A stretch of 64,000 nucleotides of DNA, taken from assembly GCA_943736015.1 (NCBI GenBank), contig OX031057.1:61214001-61278000 (forward strand). The letters are read 5' to 3'. Shown here piece by piece: positions 9,490 to 20,135 of the stretch (positions are counted from its first letter, which is position 1; each line of letters starts with the position of its first letter). This DNA is from Tridacna crocea (lineage: Eukaryota; Mollusca; Bivalvia; Cardiida; Cardiidae). The notes below the pieces were generated by a model that ran no database searches, had not been told where the DNA came from, and saw only the letters and a program-made list of their open reading frames with translations. The position numbers and the translations under genes were made by a program.

Positions 9490-9945
9490 GTACACTAATG
9501 TCACAACTCGGCCAATTACGTACCTGCATCTAACCGTGTCCGTATAACAGTTGTTTCCATTTGAACTGCAAATCACATGATCTTACATGATATTATAATT
9601 ATGTGGCTATTGCCAATGTCAGTCGATTGGCAACGACATAAACAACCTCGATGAAGTTATTCACATAATTACGTCTATCTGTTCATGAAAACTTCAATCA
9701 CAACTGATAAACCACCATGAAAAATGAATGTACAAACTCTTTGACAACTGAAATATAGGTAGAAAGATTTTGATAGAAAATTAAACCTCAAGTTTTCTTT
9801 TGTAAGAGGAGCCTGACTATTTTCAGATTGGTAAACAAGTTTTTCTGGGTGATGAATGTACCGATCTGCTGTATATCAATCCACCAGATACAGCCAAGGG
9901 ATTTGATGACTCCCATCACTGAGGTATGCCGAATGTTACTTGGTA
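9490..9945 (+). repeat. Family F dispersed repeat, copy 1
   Basis: CACAACTCGGCCAATTACGT ... GAGGTATGCCGAATGT. It aligns along its length with 13156-13610, sharing GATGAAGTTATTCACAT and AGAAAGATTTTGATAGAAAA. A shortened relative on the minus strand lies near 35880-35960. No coding frame. Confidence 0.7.
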
Positions 9946-10091
9946 GCAAAGAACTAAAGTCTTTTAAGAACTAAAGAATAATGTTTGAAAACTAAAACCC
10001 ATAAAACATACACAAAATGTTGTAGACCCTGTGGTATGATGAAGTTTATACAGGGGAAATGACAAGAAAGGCAACATATGTTACAGCCTGT

Positions 10092-10383
10092 TTAACTCTT
10101 TACCAGAAAATAAAGGTTTCCAGACTTGCCCGGGTTGAAAAGCAAGTTTCAGACTGCAAAACTTATAATTCTTTCCAAAACAAAAAAATGTTTATTCTTC
10201 AAAAATGAGAGCATCTGCAGATGACAAATTCAGAATGGGCACAAAATGAGCTGTAGGTCTTCAACAGGGTAGAAAACATTGTGGGAAAAAAGAAAATGCT
10301 GGTTACCAGCATTTTCTCCTTTTCCCACAATGTTTTCAAAAGCCTTCACCGTCAAAATCAGGGATTGTTTGGTAACAGGTTAA
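10092..10383 (-). mobile_element. Family A MITE, enlarged left arm
   Basis: TTAACTCTTTACCAGAAAAT ... GGTAACAGGTTAA. At 292 bp it is longer than usual, because the left half contains extra sequence between CAGACTTGCCC and GCATCTGCAGATGAC. The hairpin at about 10272-10336 is near perfect. Confidence 0.85.
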
Positions 10384-10494
10384 AGTGGCTAAAATGGCAA
10401 AATAAATCTTTGAAAAAAAAATTACTCTTTAAGAGCTCTCATGTAACGCCTATCAGACATTTTCATCCAAGAAATAGGACCTAAATAATTGAAG

Positions 10495-10597
10495 TTTCAT
10501 GGTTGCTTTTGTGGACAGTGTATATCAAAGATCAGGCTGCACATCTTGTGCCTGATCTTGATCTGTACTTGCCACATAAGCATTTTAAGGATTTAAC
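10495..10597 (-). mobile_element. Family C remnant
   Basis: The palindrome CAGTGTATATCAAAGATCAG ... CTGATCTTGATCTG lies around 10516-10565. The ends have decayed. Confidence 0.55.
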
Positions 10598-10599
10598 TT

Positions 10600-11060
10600 T
10601 GATGGAAAAGAGAGAGAGTACTGCCTACCAGCATTTTCTCCATTTCATACAATGTTTTCAAACACCTTGTTAAAGAGTTAAAATACTTAATGGAAAACTT
10701 CAGTATAGGGTAAAATCTACATAACAAATGTTTCATGTTTTCCAGGACAAAACATGCATATTATTTATGAAAGAAAAAGAGACCTAGAAAAAAAATGTAG
10801 GAATTTGTAAGTAAAATCGGAAAAGATAAAATCTTCGTGGAGAACATGTTTTGACATAGAAGCACATTCATGTGTTACAGACTCCACTGGGAGAATTCAA
10901 ACCTTTGTAACAATCACTTATCTGCTATCTACACCCTAGTTCAGCTAGATCGGTTTCACTGTTTCGATGATAACATGCGGGAGATAAATCTAATCTTAGT
11001 CTGAAGCAAGCTCCATTGTTCATACCCTTTCAAAATGTTATGATATAAACTACGGTTTTT
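10600..11060. other. No clear feature
   Basis: A possible hairpin remnant (ACCAGCATTTTCTCC, 10625-10660) is followed by unique AT-rich sequence. Confidence 0.5.
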
Positions 11061-11069
11061 GTTTGCCAT

Positions 11070-11424
11070 TTTTTTTTGCAGTTATCAGCAGTTTTTCTGT
11101 TAAATCACAGCAGCAAGTACTGTTACCCACACATTCCTGGTGTTTCAATTAACCATGAATTATGAGAATCACTTTTTTCCAAGCCACTGGCTGCTTTTCA
11201 TACATTAACTCTTTACCAAACGACAAAATTTTTGGCTTGTCCAAATCGAAAGCATTTGCAGATGACAAAAGTGACTAAAAATTTTAAATTTGTTCTGCCA
11301 AGGGTAGAAAACATTATAGGAATAGGAGGAAATGCTGGTTACTAACATTTGCTCCTTTTCCACAATGTTTTCTATAGGTTTCTTTCTCAGGGTCATCAAA
11401 AGTACGGATTGTGTGGTAATGGAT
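11070..11424 (-). mobile_element. S1 SINE fragment followed by family A MITE (first of a pair)
   Basis: The SINE part (11070-11204) ends AAGCCACTGGCTGCTTTTCATACA. It runs directly into TTAACTCTTTACCAAACGAC (TTAA 11205-11208) and a complete MITE ending near GTGGTAATGG. The same SINE-to-MITE junction recurs at 11589. Confidence 0.75.
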
Positions 11425-11444
11425 ACACTAGTCTTTGTATACCA

Positions 11445-11817
11445 TTTTATGCAGTTCTCAGCAGTATTTTTCACTTATATTACAGCAGCAAGAACACCTG
11501 TCCATCCATCATGCATTCCTAGTGTTTTTCATCAACCATAAATTGTTCTAATCACATTTTTCCAAGCCACTGGCTGCTTTCCCATACATTAACCAATTAC
11601 CATACAATCTGTACCTTTGATGACCCTGAAAAAGAAGTCTTAAGAAAAAAACGTGGGAAAAGAAGAAAATGTTGGTAACAAGCATTTTCTTCTTTTCCCA
11701 CAATGTTTTCTACCCTTCACAAAACAAATTTCAAGTTTTCTGCCACTTTTATTTTGTTGTCTGAAAATGCTTTCAATTGGGACAAGCCAAAAATATTGTC
11801 ATTTGGTAATGAGTTAA
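11445..11817. mobile_element. S1 SINE fragment followed by family A MITE (second of a pair)
   Basis: The SINE part is at 11445-11588. The MITE at 11589-11817 begins at the same SINE position as in the preceding pair but lies in the opposite orientation. Its hairpin arms carry matching variants (GAAGAAAATG / CATTTTCTTC). Confidence 0.75.
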
Positions 11818-11871
11818 GTTTATCTAGATCATTACAGAATAAATACATGGTTTCTTCTCAAAGGTTACAAA

Positions 11872-12100
11872 TTGAACTCTTTACCAAACGATCCCTGGTT
11901 TTTAAAACCCAGAGGAAGTAGCCACCTGAAAACATTGAGGGAAAAGGAGAAAATGCTGGTAACCAGCATTTTCTCCTTTTTCCACAATGTTTTCTTATCT
12001 TCTAGAGTCAAGTTTCATTTTTGAGTCACGTTTATTTTGTTATCTGCTAATACTTTCAAATTGGACAAGTCTAAAATTTTGCCTTGTGGTAAGGGGTTAA
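11872..12100 (+). mobile_element. Family A MITE
   Basis: TTGAACTCTTTACCAAACGA ... GTGGTAAGGGGTTAA. The hairpin is at about 11930-11993. TTAA 12097-12100 is shared with a decayed copy to the right. Confidence 0.88.
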
Positions 12101-12261
12101 TACAGTTTTGCTACAAAATCAAGAGTTCAGCCATAATTTAGAATAAAGCAGGGACAGTGTTGTAACCAGCATCTTCTCCTTTTCCAACAATGGTTTTAAA
12201 GAACTGTCCTCCTCAGGGTCATTAAACTAATCAGGACTACATGTATGTGGTAAAGTGTTAA
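12097..12261 (-). mobile_element. Decayed family A copy
   Basis: It keeps GTAACCAGCATCTTCTCC, the subterminal CTCAGGGTCATTAAA and the right end GTGGTAAAGTGTTAA. The left arm is lost. Confidence 0.65.
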
Positions 12262-12281
12262 CTCCATGTGATTGTGACCTT

Positions 12282-12510
12282 TTAACCCATTACCACACAA
12301 TCCCTACTTTTGACGCCCCTGAGAAAGAAGCCTTTTGAAAACACTGTAGGAAAAGGAGAAAATGCTGGTGACCAGCATTTTCTCCTTTTCCCACAGTGTT
12401 TTCTACCCTTCCCAGAACAAATTTCAATTTTTCAGTCACCTTTATTTTGTCGTCTGCAAATGCTTTCAATTTGAACCAGTCTAAAATTGTGTCGTTTGGT
12501 AATGGATTAA
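12282..12510 (+). mobile_element. Family A MITE, well preserved
   Basis: TTAACCCATTACCACACAAT ... GTTTGGTAATGGATTAA. The hairpin carries ACTGTAGG on the left and CCCACAGT on the right, sharing the ACTGT/ACAGT variant in both arms. Confidence 0.93.
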
Positions 12511-13155
12511 TAGGAGAGAGGATAAGACATGTGATAAGCATTCTTTAGATCTATATTGTATATGTCAAAGATTATTTCCACATTGCTTTTTATGGCTTCA
12601 AAGACATACTTTATTGTGCATTTAAGCAAATCTTGATATTTTCTTCTTTTTTTTGTCTGTTAATCGGAAACCTGGTCATTGTAAAGCTAGGGAGATAGGT
12701 TTTTTCATTAGATGAATCTTTTTGCTTTCTTTTAAATGTAATAACTTTCAACCTTGTACCACGACAATATGGATTCAACTTTTGATAACGCTCTCATTGT
12801 CTTAAGTATGCAAATGCCAAAAAAGAAATTGCGAACTATGCTTCTAACTTACCTGTTTAAAGTTTGAAAAAATATACATGACCATGTTATTTTTTTCCAC
12901 ATATGATGCCATTGCTCTGCGATAAAAATTTATAAATATTTAAGGTGCGAATCAGTTTAACCTGGTATAGGGCCGTGAAATGACTTGGGGGTGGGGGGAC
13001 AAAAAGACCAGTGGGGGTGAAATGACAAGGGGGAAAACGACCAGGGAGGAACCTTGCTGAGGGGCGAAAGGAGCATGAGAGGAAATGGTTTTGAGGCAAA
13101 ATGTCCCAGAACCATTTTAGCAACACTCATTATCTCCAACCAGATGGCATTGTTC
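12511..13155. other. No gene found; G-rich patch at about 12985-13085
   Basis: AT-rich sequence with a strongly strand-biased patch (GGGGGTGGGG and similar) that gives two overlapping minus-strand frames of low complexity. I treat those frames as chance. A donor-like CAG|GTAAGT on the minus strand at about 12849 lacks a compatible exon. Confidence 0.45.
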
Positions 13156-13716
13156 AAATTCAATCGACACAACTTGGCCGATTCCATACCTACATCTAAC
13201 CTTGTAAGTATTACAGTTGTTTCTATCTAAACTGAGAATCACGTGATTATATCTATAGTTCGCGACTGACAGTCATTTAGAAATGACATAAACAAGGTCG
13301 ATGAAGTTATTCACATCTGTGTATTAAGTATTAATTGGTGAAAAATTCAATCGGAATATGATAAACCAAGTTCAAAATTAATGTACAAACTGTTTGTCAA
13401 TTGAAATAATATAGTAAGAAAGATTTTGATAGAAAATTGAAACTAAAGATTTCTGTTGTTAGACTTAGAGGAACCTGACAATTTTCAAAATGGTAAACCA
13501 GCTTATTTCTGGGCAATGAATCTACCGATCTGCTTAGCATATCAATCCATCAGTTATAGCCCAGGGATATAATGGCTCGCATCACCCGTCTAAGGTATGC
13601 CGAATGTCCTCAAGTACATGTTTATTTAATATGGCAACAGAACCGGACTACTTTTCTACTTTTTCTTTTACTTTTCGCGACAACAGTTACTTTGAATTTC
13701 AAACTAACCAATAAAC
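13156..13716 (+). repeat. Family F dispersed repeat, copy 2
   Basis: It matches 9490-9945 (ACAACTTGGCCGATTCCATA ... TAAGGTATGCCGAATGTCC). It continues through ACAGAACCGGACTAC, which also matches 35.58 kb. A family A MITE interrupts the homology at 13717, and it resumes at about 13949. Confidence 0.7.
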
Positions 13717-13948
13717 ATTCAACTCTTTACCACAAGAGGAAATTCTAGACTGGCCCAAATTGAAAGCATTTACAAAATTGTAAAATAGATGTGACCAAAA
13801 AATTGAAATTTGGTTTGGAAAGGGTAGAAAACATTGTGAGAAAAGGAGAAAATGCTGGTTACTAGTATTTTCTCCTTTTCCCACAATGTTTTCAAAAGGT
13901 TTCTTTCCCAGGGTCGTTAAAAGTTGGGATTGTGTGGTAAAGGGTTAA
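13717..13948 (-). mobile_element. Family A MITE inside family F sequence
   Basis: AACTCTTTACCACAAGAG ... GTGGTAAAGGGTTAA. The flanks AACCAATAAA and AATAAAATGCTACC are contiguous (CCCAATAAAACGCTACC) in the paralogue near 35645. This is a second filled/empty site comparison. Confidence 0.88.
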
Positions 13949-13989
13949 TCAATAAAATGCTACCTGGTCCGATTCATTCAGCCTTCTCA

Positions 13990-14156
13990 ATATCAAAAGC
14001 ATTATGCAGAGGATAATTTCAATTTGGTTCAAATTTTCTTTGACAGGGTTGAACACATTGTGAGAAAAGGAGAAAATGCTGGTTACCAGCATTTTCTCCC
14101 TTTCCAACAATGTTTACCTAAGGTTTCTTTCCCAGGACTATGTAGTACTGGGTTAA
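13990..14156 (-). mobile_element. Family A MITE, left-truncated
   Basis: The hairpin is intact (GAGAAAAGGAGAAAATGCTGG with its complement, about 14050-14115) and the right end is TACTGGGTTAA. The left terminal region is missing. Confidence 0.75.
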
Positions 14157-14181
14157 ATAAAGAATAAAATTTTATCTATAC

Positions 14182-14214
14182 CTGAGAAAGAATCGACATT
14201 CTCCATTGTTCCTG
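14182..14214 (-). CDS. Candidate 33-nt coding microexon
   Basis: On the minus strand, an acceptor (GATATATTTTATAG) is followed by 33 nt and a donor CTCAG|GTATAG. Spliced between 33981-34005 and 4114-4277, both junctions are phase 1 and the frame stays open, encoding GTMENVDSFS plus split codons for A and E. Its length is a multiple of three. An internal ATG in good initiation context (ACAATGG) could instead be the protein start if the upstream exon is wrong or is 5' untranslated. Microexons this small are easily produced by chance, so the main support is frame compatibility with the well-supported exon at 4114. Confidence 0.5.
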
Positions 14215-14543
14215 CTATAAAATATATCCCACTGAGAGTATTGCTAACACATTATACATAGTTCTAAGTAATTTCAAGAATAAACATAAAATAATCCAGA
14301 ACTTTCCCTTGTAACATAGCCACCACACTCTTCAAACAACCTCCATTGTACAAGTGTAACAGAATATATCATCACGCCCTTAACTTCTTTCTTTCCGACT
14401 AAGAACATATCCCAAGCAAACATCAAATTCACAAACCCAATTTTACATTACATTTTAATGAATGATCGAGATCAAATTATAGTTCAGCTTCAAAGACAGC
14501 ATCCATGACCTTTATTTGACTGTCTATAATCTGAGTCTGGGCA
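14215..14543. other. No recognisable feature
   Basis: Intron-like AT-rich sequence without repeats. Confidence 0.5.
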
Positions 14544-14967
14544 TTAACTCTTTACCACACAATCCCCAGTTTTAATGACCCTGAGAAAGAAGCCTTTTGA
14601 GAGCATTGTGGGAAAAAGAGAAAATACTGGTAACCAGCATTTTCTCCTTTTCAAACAATGTTTTCTATTCCTTTCCAAATCAAACTTCAATTTTTGATCT
14701 AATTAGTCTGCAAATGCTTTCAATTTGGATAGTCCAAAATTTTGTCGTTTGGTATAGAGTTGCATGACCCTTTATCAGATGACAAATTTTTAGCCTTATC
14801 CAAACTGAAAACATTTCCAGTGTAGCTCAATGACGTTTTTTCTTTGGTAAGGTAGTAACATTGTGGAAAAAGGAAAAATGCTGGTTATCAGCATTTTCTC
14901 TTAATTCCACAATATTTTCAAAAGGCTTCTCTCCAAAGGACGTTAAAAATTGGCATTATGTGGTTAA
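14544..14967. mobile_element. Two abutting family A MITEs, opposite orientation
   Basis: The first copy (14544-14763) starts TTAACTCTTTACCACACAAT and ends GGTATAGAGTTGC. The second (about 14760-14967) starts GACCCTTTATCAGATGAC and ends ATGTGGTTAA. The shared border has decayed to TTGC. Confidence 0.8.
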
Positions 14968-15000
14968 CTGTCTACCAAGAAACAAATTCTTTAAATTTGA

Positions 15001-15200
15001 TTAATCATTTGCCATACAATTCCATTTTTTTTTTTAACAACCCTGAGAAAGAGGCTTTTTGAAAGCATTGAGAGAAAAGGTCAGAAAATGCTGATACCCA
15101 GCATTTTTTTCCCTTTTCAGCAATATTTTCTCTTTCCTGTCAAAGGTAAATAAAAAAGTCTGAACCAAAAAAAAAAATTTGTTATCCACAAATCCTTTAA
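15001..15200 (+). mobile_element. Family A MITE, decayed
   Basis: TTAATCATTTGCCATACAAT, with a hairpin carrying an extra base (GGTCAGAAAATGCTGATACCCAGC). It shares TTAA 15197-15200 with the next copy. Confidence 0.7.
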
Positions 15201-15418
15201 ATCGTTACCAAATGACAAAATTTTAGGCTTGTCCAAATCGAAAGCATTTGCAGACGACAAAAGTGACTGAAAATTGGAAATTTGTTTTGTGAAGGGTAGA
15301 AAACACTGTGGGAAAAGGGGAAAATGCTGTACCAGCATTTTCTCCTTTTCCCACAATGTTTTCTAAAGGCTTCTTTCTAAGGGGTGTCAAAAGTAGGGAT
15401 TGTGTGGTAATGGGTTAA
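15197..15418 (-). mobile_element. Family A MITE
   Basis: TTAAATCGTTACCAAATGAC ... GTGTGGTAATGGGTTAA. The loop is shortened to GCTGTACCAGC. The hairpin is at about 15298-15363. Confidence 0.9.
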
Positions 15419-15457
15419 AATCCTGACAAGTCAAAAACTTTGTTCTTTGGTGAAGAG

Positions 15458-15686
15458 TTAACCCTCAACACATGAACTGAAATTTGGACACTTAGATTGA
15501 AAGCATTTGTAGTTGACAAATTAAATTTGACTGAAATGGTGATCTCTGTCTCCAATAGGGTCAAAAACCTTGTGGGAAAAGGAGGAAATGCTGGTTACCA
15601 GCATTTTCTTCTTCACCCACCTATGTTTTTAGAAGCCCTCTCTTTCATGATCTGTTAAAACTTGGCATTGAGTGGTTTAGAGTTAA
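15458..15686 (-). mobile_element. Family A MITE, diverged
   Basis: TTAACCCTCAACACATGAAC ... GAGTGGTTTAGAGTTAA. Left arm CTTGTGGGAAAAGGAGGAAA; the right arm is decayed. A stub of another right end (TTTGGTGAAGAGTTAA) abuts on the left. Confidence 0.8.
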
Positions 15687-16414
15687 AAGAAAAACTCAAT
15701 GCTACAAAGTACGATGTACTCATACAATAGTCCAATAGTCTCTTATACACTTATAAAGTTTAAAATCCAAACTTTGTTCAGTCACATGAGTGTGCTAGAA
15801 TATACTCCAGAGGATAATGCTGGTTGTAGAACATTACCTCTTCCTGCTCAATGAATATTGTACATAATATCTAGAACCGTTTCCAACTAAAAACCTATAA
15901 TTCAACATCATCCATGATGCATTTCTCTGCTTACTGTACATCTTTTCCTCCCCCTCCCTCCTTTTGCTCCCAAATATAAAATCTATGCAGTACAGGGGCG
16001 GATCAAGGTTTTTAATTTTGCAGAGGGAGGCCATCAAATATCGTAGATCATTACATAATTCAAATTTGGTACTGAAAAAAAAAAAATGCATTTCCTGAGG
16101 GTGTGTATACAGGTATAATAATATACCTGGAAACAGTATTACTAGAAAACCTTCCCAAAGAAATGATCCAGAAACATTAGCTACAATCATGATTTGGTCT
16201 AAATATCAGGCAGACAGCAGTGATCTGGATTCGCATTATACTTCCTGCTGGATCTGCCAATGGGGCAATTGTTATGTTGGTTGATTTCTTATGGATCCAG
16301 AGGTCCCCCCCCCCCCCCCCCACACACACACTGGATGCGCCAATGAAGCAAATATTTTGACATGGAAGCTGGAAGCCCAGTGTCACTGGCCAAGTGGTTA
16401 CAATGTTCAATTTG
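15687..16414. other. No gene; C-tract with (CA)n at about 16305-16331
   Basis: GGGGCGGATC and GGATCCAGAGG motifs suggest remnants of another repeat, but no borders can be defined. The open frames here are low complexity. Confidence 0.45.
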
Positions 16415-16696
16415 TTAATCTCTTCACCAAACCACAAAATTTTAGACTGGTCTAAGCTGAAGGCCTTTGCAGACAACACAACTTATAAGATTCAAATACT
16501 GAAATTTCTATTCTAAAGGGTAGAAAACAATGTGGGAAAAGGAGAAAATACTGGCACCCAGTATTTTCTCCCTTGCCCAAAATGTTTTCTACCATTCCCA
16601 ACACAAATTTTAAAATTTCAGTCACATTTCTTTTGTCGTCTGCAAATGCTTTCAATTTGGATAAGTTTAAAATTTTGTTGTTTGGTAAAGAGTTAA
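16415..16696. mobile_element. Fold-back family A derivative with two right halves
   Basis: Both sides of the central hairpin are the right-hand type. The left begins TTAATCTCTTCACCAAACCA with TTTTAGACTGGTC and CTTTGCAGACAAC. The right ends GTCTGCAAATGCTTTCAAT ... GTTTGGTAAAGAGTTAA. The element is therefore inverted-repeat nearly end to end. The loop arms agree on a variant (AATACTGG / CCAGTATT). Confidence 0.85.
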
Positions 16697-16758
16697 TAAT
16701 GTCATCTGCTCATGCTTTGAAATTGGACTAGCCTAAAAATTTGTCATTTGGTAAACAG

Positions 16759-16938
16759 TTCACCATTTACCAAACAATCCTTAGTTTTTACGACCCTGCA
16801 ATAGATGCCTTTTCCCACAATGTTTTCTACCCTGCTGGAAACAAATTTCAGTTTTCAATTAACATAATTATATTTTGTTGTCTGCAAGTGCTTCCAATTT
16901 GGTCCAGTCTTAAATTTTGTTGTTTAGTAAAGGGTTAA
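16759..16938 (+). mobile_element. Family A copy lacking the left hairpin arm
   Basis: TTCACCATTTACCAAACAAT ... GTTTAGTAAAGGGTTAA. The sequence passes from GCAATAGATGCC straight to TTTTCCCACAATGTTTTC. A right-end stub (about 16697-16758) precedes it. Confidence 0.8.
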
Positions 16939-17137
16939 GCACTTTTTCTGGGGTTACTTCTTTTTGACACACCATTTAAATGAACCAGCTAAGCCTAAAT
17001 ATAGGTGTGAAACTAGGAAAGAGAGTTAAATTGGTGCTATTTATGAGATAATCTCTGACCTTCTTCCTATAGACTCCCTTTCTACAGGTGGAATTTCATA
17101 ATTTTGACTTGCAACATTGAAAGTGAGGAAATTTACA

Positions 17138-17385
17138 ACCCTTTACCAAATGATATAGAATAGAGCTATATACATGTATTTGTCTGACTTGAAAGCATTT
17201 GCAGATGACTGTTTTTTTAACTGTGGTTAAAATTATAGAAATTTTTTTTTCCAATAGGAAAGAAAACTTTACGGAAAAAGGAGAAATTGTTAAATACAAA
17301 CATTTTCTCCAATTCCTGCAAGCTTTTCAAATGGCTTCTCTCTCAGAGTTGTTCAAACTAAGGATCATCAGAGTGTGAGAGGGTT
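17138..17385 (-). mobile_element. Family A MITE, decayed
   Basis: ACCCTTTACCAAATGATA ... GTGAGAGGGTTAGAAC. The hairpin survives as GGAAAAAGGAGAAATTG / CATTTTCTCCAATTCC. Confidence 0.65.
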
Positions 17386-17472
17386 AGAACTGAACTGTAC
17401 AAGTATTACAAGCAGTTATTTATAGCTACAGGTAAATTTCCTACAGTAATGTCTGGTTGATTTCTTCCTCAT

Positions 17473-17701
17473 TTAATCCATTACCACTCAATCCCTACTT
17501 TTGACGCCCCTGAGAAAGAAGCCTTTTGAAAACACTGTGGGAAAAGGAGAAAATGCTGGTAACCAGCATTTTCTCCTTTTCCCACAGTGTTTTCTACCCT
17601 TTCCAGAACAAATTTCTATATTTTAGTCACTTTTATTTTGTCGTCTGCAAATGCTTTCAATTTGGACCAGTCTAAAATTTTCTCGTGTGGTAATGAGTTA
17701 A
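17473..17701 (+). mobile_element. Family A MITE, near-perfect hairpin
   Basis: TTAATCCATTACCACTCAAT ... GTGTGGTAATGAGTTAA. Both arms carry the ACTGT/ACAGT variant and pair along their full length (about 17527-17593). Confidence 0.95.
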
Positions 17702-17759
17702 GAAGCACTGTAGACTTAAATTCTGAATGATAGAAGAATACAATGGAATTAAACCTTAA

Positions 17760-18311
17760 AGGTGGCCCTTCAGGTTTTGGGACGAAAATTTTACAAGAAT
17801 ACAAAAAAATCATCCTTATACTCCAAAAGCCTTATAATTTTCATTCATAAAATCCCAGTAGTCGAAAACCATCCGACAACAAGAGAAATTAGAGATTTAC
17901 TACAGCCCAGGTCAACACCGATGGGAAACTCAGTCTATTTTTACATGAGCACCTCGCTTATTTACACACCGAAAATATACAGACGAAACTTCAAACAGAG
18001 CGTTTGAAGAAGACTTTATGGAAAATAATTACATGTTTGTTATGTTATGGAATTTCAGCATCATTAGTCACGTGCCAGTCGCTTAACATTTCCACAAATC
18101 CCTTTTTTATTTTTGGTGGGAAATTTAAAAATAGCTTGAGGAGGCTACGTAGCCTTTTAAGGGAATACCATCAAAAAAATCTTTTTAAATTATTTTATGA
18201 TTCTTAATTATTGATGATTTGTATTGTTTTTTCATAAAAATTTCTGTGGTGTATATATTTTCTAATTTGGTTTTTTTCTAATTTGGGTTTGAAAATTCTA
18301 GATACCCACCT
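17760..18311. mobile_element. TTAA-bounded AGGTGG element, copy 2
   Basis: AGGTGGCCCTTCAG ... TACCCACCT between TTAA 17756-17759 and TTAA 18312-18315. This 552-bp uninterrupted copy supplies the empty site for the MITE in copy 1. Confidence 0.85.
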
Positions 18312-18407
18312 TTAATCCTGTATCATACCATCCCATTTTTAATGACTCTGGGGGAAGAGAGACTAGAGAACCTTTTAAAACATTGTGGGAAAAGTAGAAA
18401 ATGCTGG

Positions 18408-19830
18408 TTGGTTGGTTGTATTTAACAACTAGAGTCATATCATGGCAGTTGGTGACGCACATGTGTTTCCTGGCTTTCTCACAGCAGTGCTGACACAACT
18501 TTCTATCCAAAGCCACCAATTACTTTTCTCACATACTTCAGCAGAGGTGAGAGGTAGTGGTGGGCCGATGATCGACTATAGTCGAAAGTCAGTTGGTTTT
18601 GGCTTCCGATTCCGATAATCGATTGAGAAATCCCGGAATCGATTGTAGTCGGTTGATAAGCTGGCTTGGTGCCAAAACTTGAATTCTGGTTTTTAACGCT
18701 TTGTTTTGTGACTATTATCAATCACAATCTTGGATTTTAAACATAGTAGATAAACACTAAAACTAGCTGAAAAATGAGAAACGAATCTTTGTCCATGAAT
18801 GTCTTGACAAAAGTTGACAACTCGGCAAGCTTCCCTGAGCCGGGGTTTTGACATTGGCAAATTTGAAATGACCTGTCTTTTGTGATGAAAGATATTTACC
18901 TAAATGTCAATCTGAGGCATGAAATTATCATCTAAAACTTCATATAACCTATCTTGCGTTCATCAGGCAGAAAAATGGATCAAACGCGATCAGTATAAAA
19001 TGCGAAGGACACCCGGATGATAATGAAGCTGGCGAGTCTATTATGACAGAGTAACGAAGGTGTTATTCCTCTTTTCTAGAATAAAGTGACAGCATTTTAA
19101 GTTACTTGCTATTTAAACTGACTAAATGATGTCAAATCATGGAGTTATACTTCTCCAGAAACTAATTGTCAAGAAAAAATAGATGGCCAAAAAAGCGCGA
19201 AAACCCATGACACTACTGTGAGCAGCGTGGCATTGTCCGATCAGAGAGACTTCAAACCATCTTCTTATCTTTAATAATGAATTTTAACAGTGAATTTACG
19301 CAAATTTCTGAACAAAGCAATAAGTGGAAGTTAAAATTCTGTTCATGAGTGGAAAAAAATGTTATATGAAATGAAAATATAGTGTGTGTGTGTGTGGGGG
19401 GGGGGATGGGGAGAAAGACGGTCGTCTGCAAATGTTTGAACTATAAGGTATATGTCTGATTCTTTTTTAACTCGTTTGGAAATTATAAGGAACAAAATGA
19501 ATAATATTGATTAAAGTGCAGAATACAACATCTTTATAAATTTAATACATGAAGACTGTCATGTTTACAATATTGTCACAGTATTTTAAGCAAAAAGTCA
19601 TTCTCAGTTAAATGGAGTGACAGTCTAAACCGATTGTACTATCGATAGCTAGTTGGTTTGCTCTTCCGATTACAAAGCGATAATCGATTGAGATTTTAAA
19701 CCGATTGCCCAACACTAGTGAGAGGCGAAAATGTGCCCGAAAGAAAAATCGCCTCAACCGGGTATTAAACTCACAACCACCTGGTCATCATAGTTCGACA
19801 CGCTCACCACTGAGCCACCCAGGCAGGCAG
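18408..19830 (-). mobile_element. tRNA-derived SINE (type S2), interrupted by a hAT
   Basis: The target duplication AAAATGCTGG (18398-18407) / AAAGTGCTGG (19831-19840) flanks it. On the minus strand the head is GGTGGCTCAGTGGTGAGCG (box A), then a box B-like ATACCCGGTTGAGGCG region, and a tail of repeated CAAC. It matches 44817-45083. Confidence 0.85.
18555..19717 (+). mobile_element. hAT-like non-autonomous transposon, copy 2
   Basis: TAGTGGTGGGC ... GCCCAACACTA with the exact 8-bp duplication GTGAGAGG (18547-18554 and 19718-19725) inside the SINE. Nearly identical to 4555-5719. A GT-repeat expansion at about 19383-19395 is one of the few differences. Confidence 0.95.
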
Positions 19831-19942
19831 AAAGTGCTGGTAACCAGCATTTTCTAATTTTCCTAATTGTTTTCTACCCTATCAAGCACAAATTTCATCA
19901 TTTCAGCCACACTGACATTTGTATGCAAATGCTTTCAATCTG

Positions 19943-20135
19943 GGCCCAAATTCACCGTTACCATTCTTAAGAATATTCTTAGTCTTCTTTCCCAGGAATT
20001 TCTAAATTTGAAAGTAACTCTGATTGGTTAAACAATATGATTTAGCCATTTAGAAGTTGTGTTACTTTCAAATTTACGAAATTCTAGAGACTGAGACCAA
20101 GAACATTCTTAAGAATGCTTGGTGAATTATGGGCC
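19943..20135. mobile_element. PIF/Harbinger-like palindromic MITE, copy 2
   Basis: GGCCCAAATTCACC ... GGTGAATTATGGGCC with an exact CTG duplication (19940-19942, 20136-20138). The host MITE sequence is continuous once it is removed. A 3-bp duplication and GGCCC ends fit PIF/Harbinger. Confidence 0.88.

Noticed and set aside
12849..12912. Minus-strand exon-like segment ending AAACAG|GTAAGTTAG
   Set aside because: The donor is good, but a 64-nt exon from the nearest acceptor would end in the wrong phase for the exon at 4277, and the composition is AT-rich.
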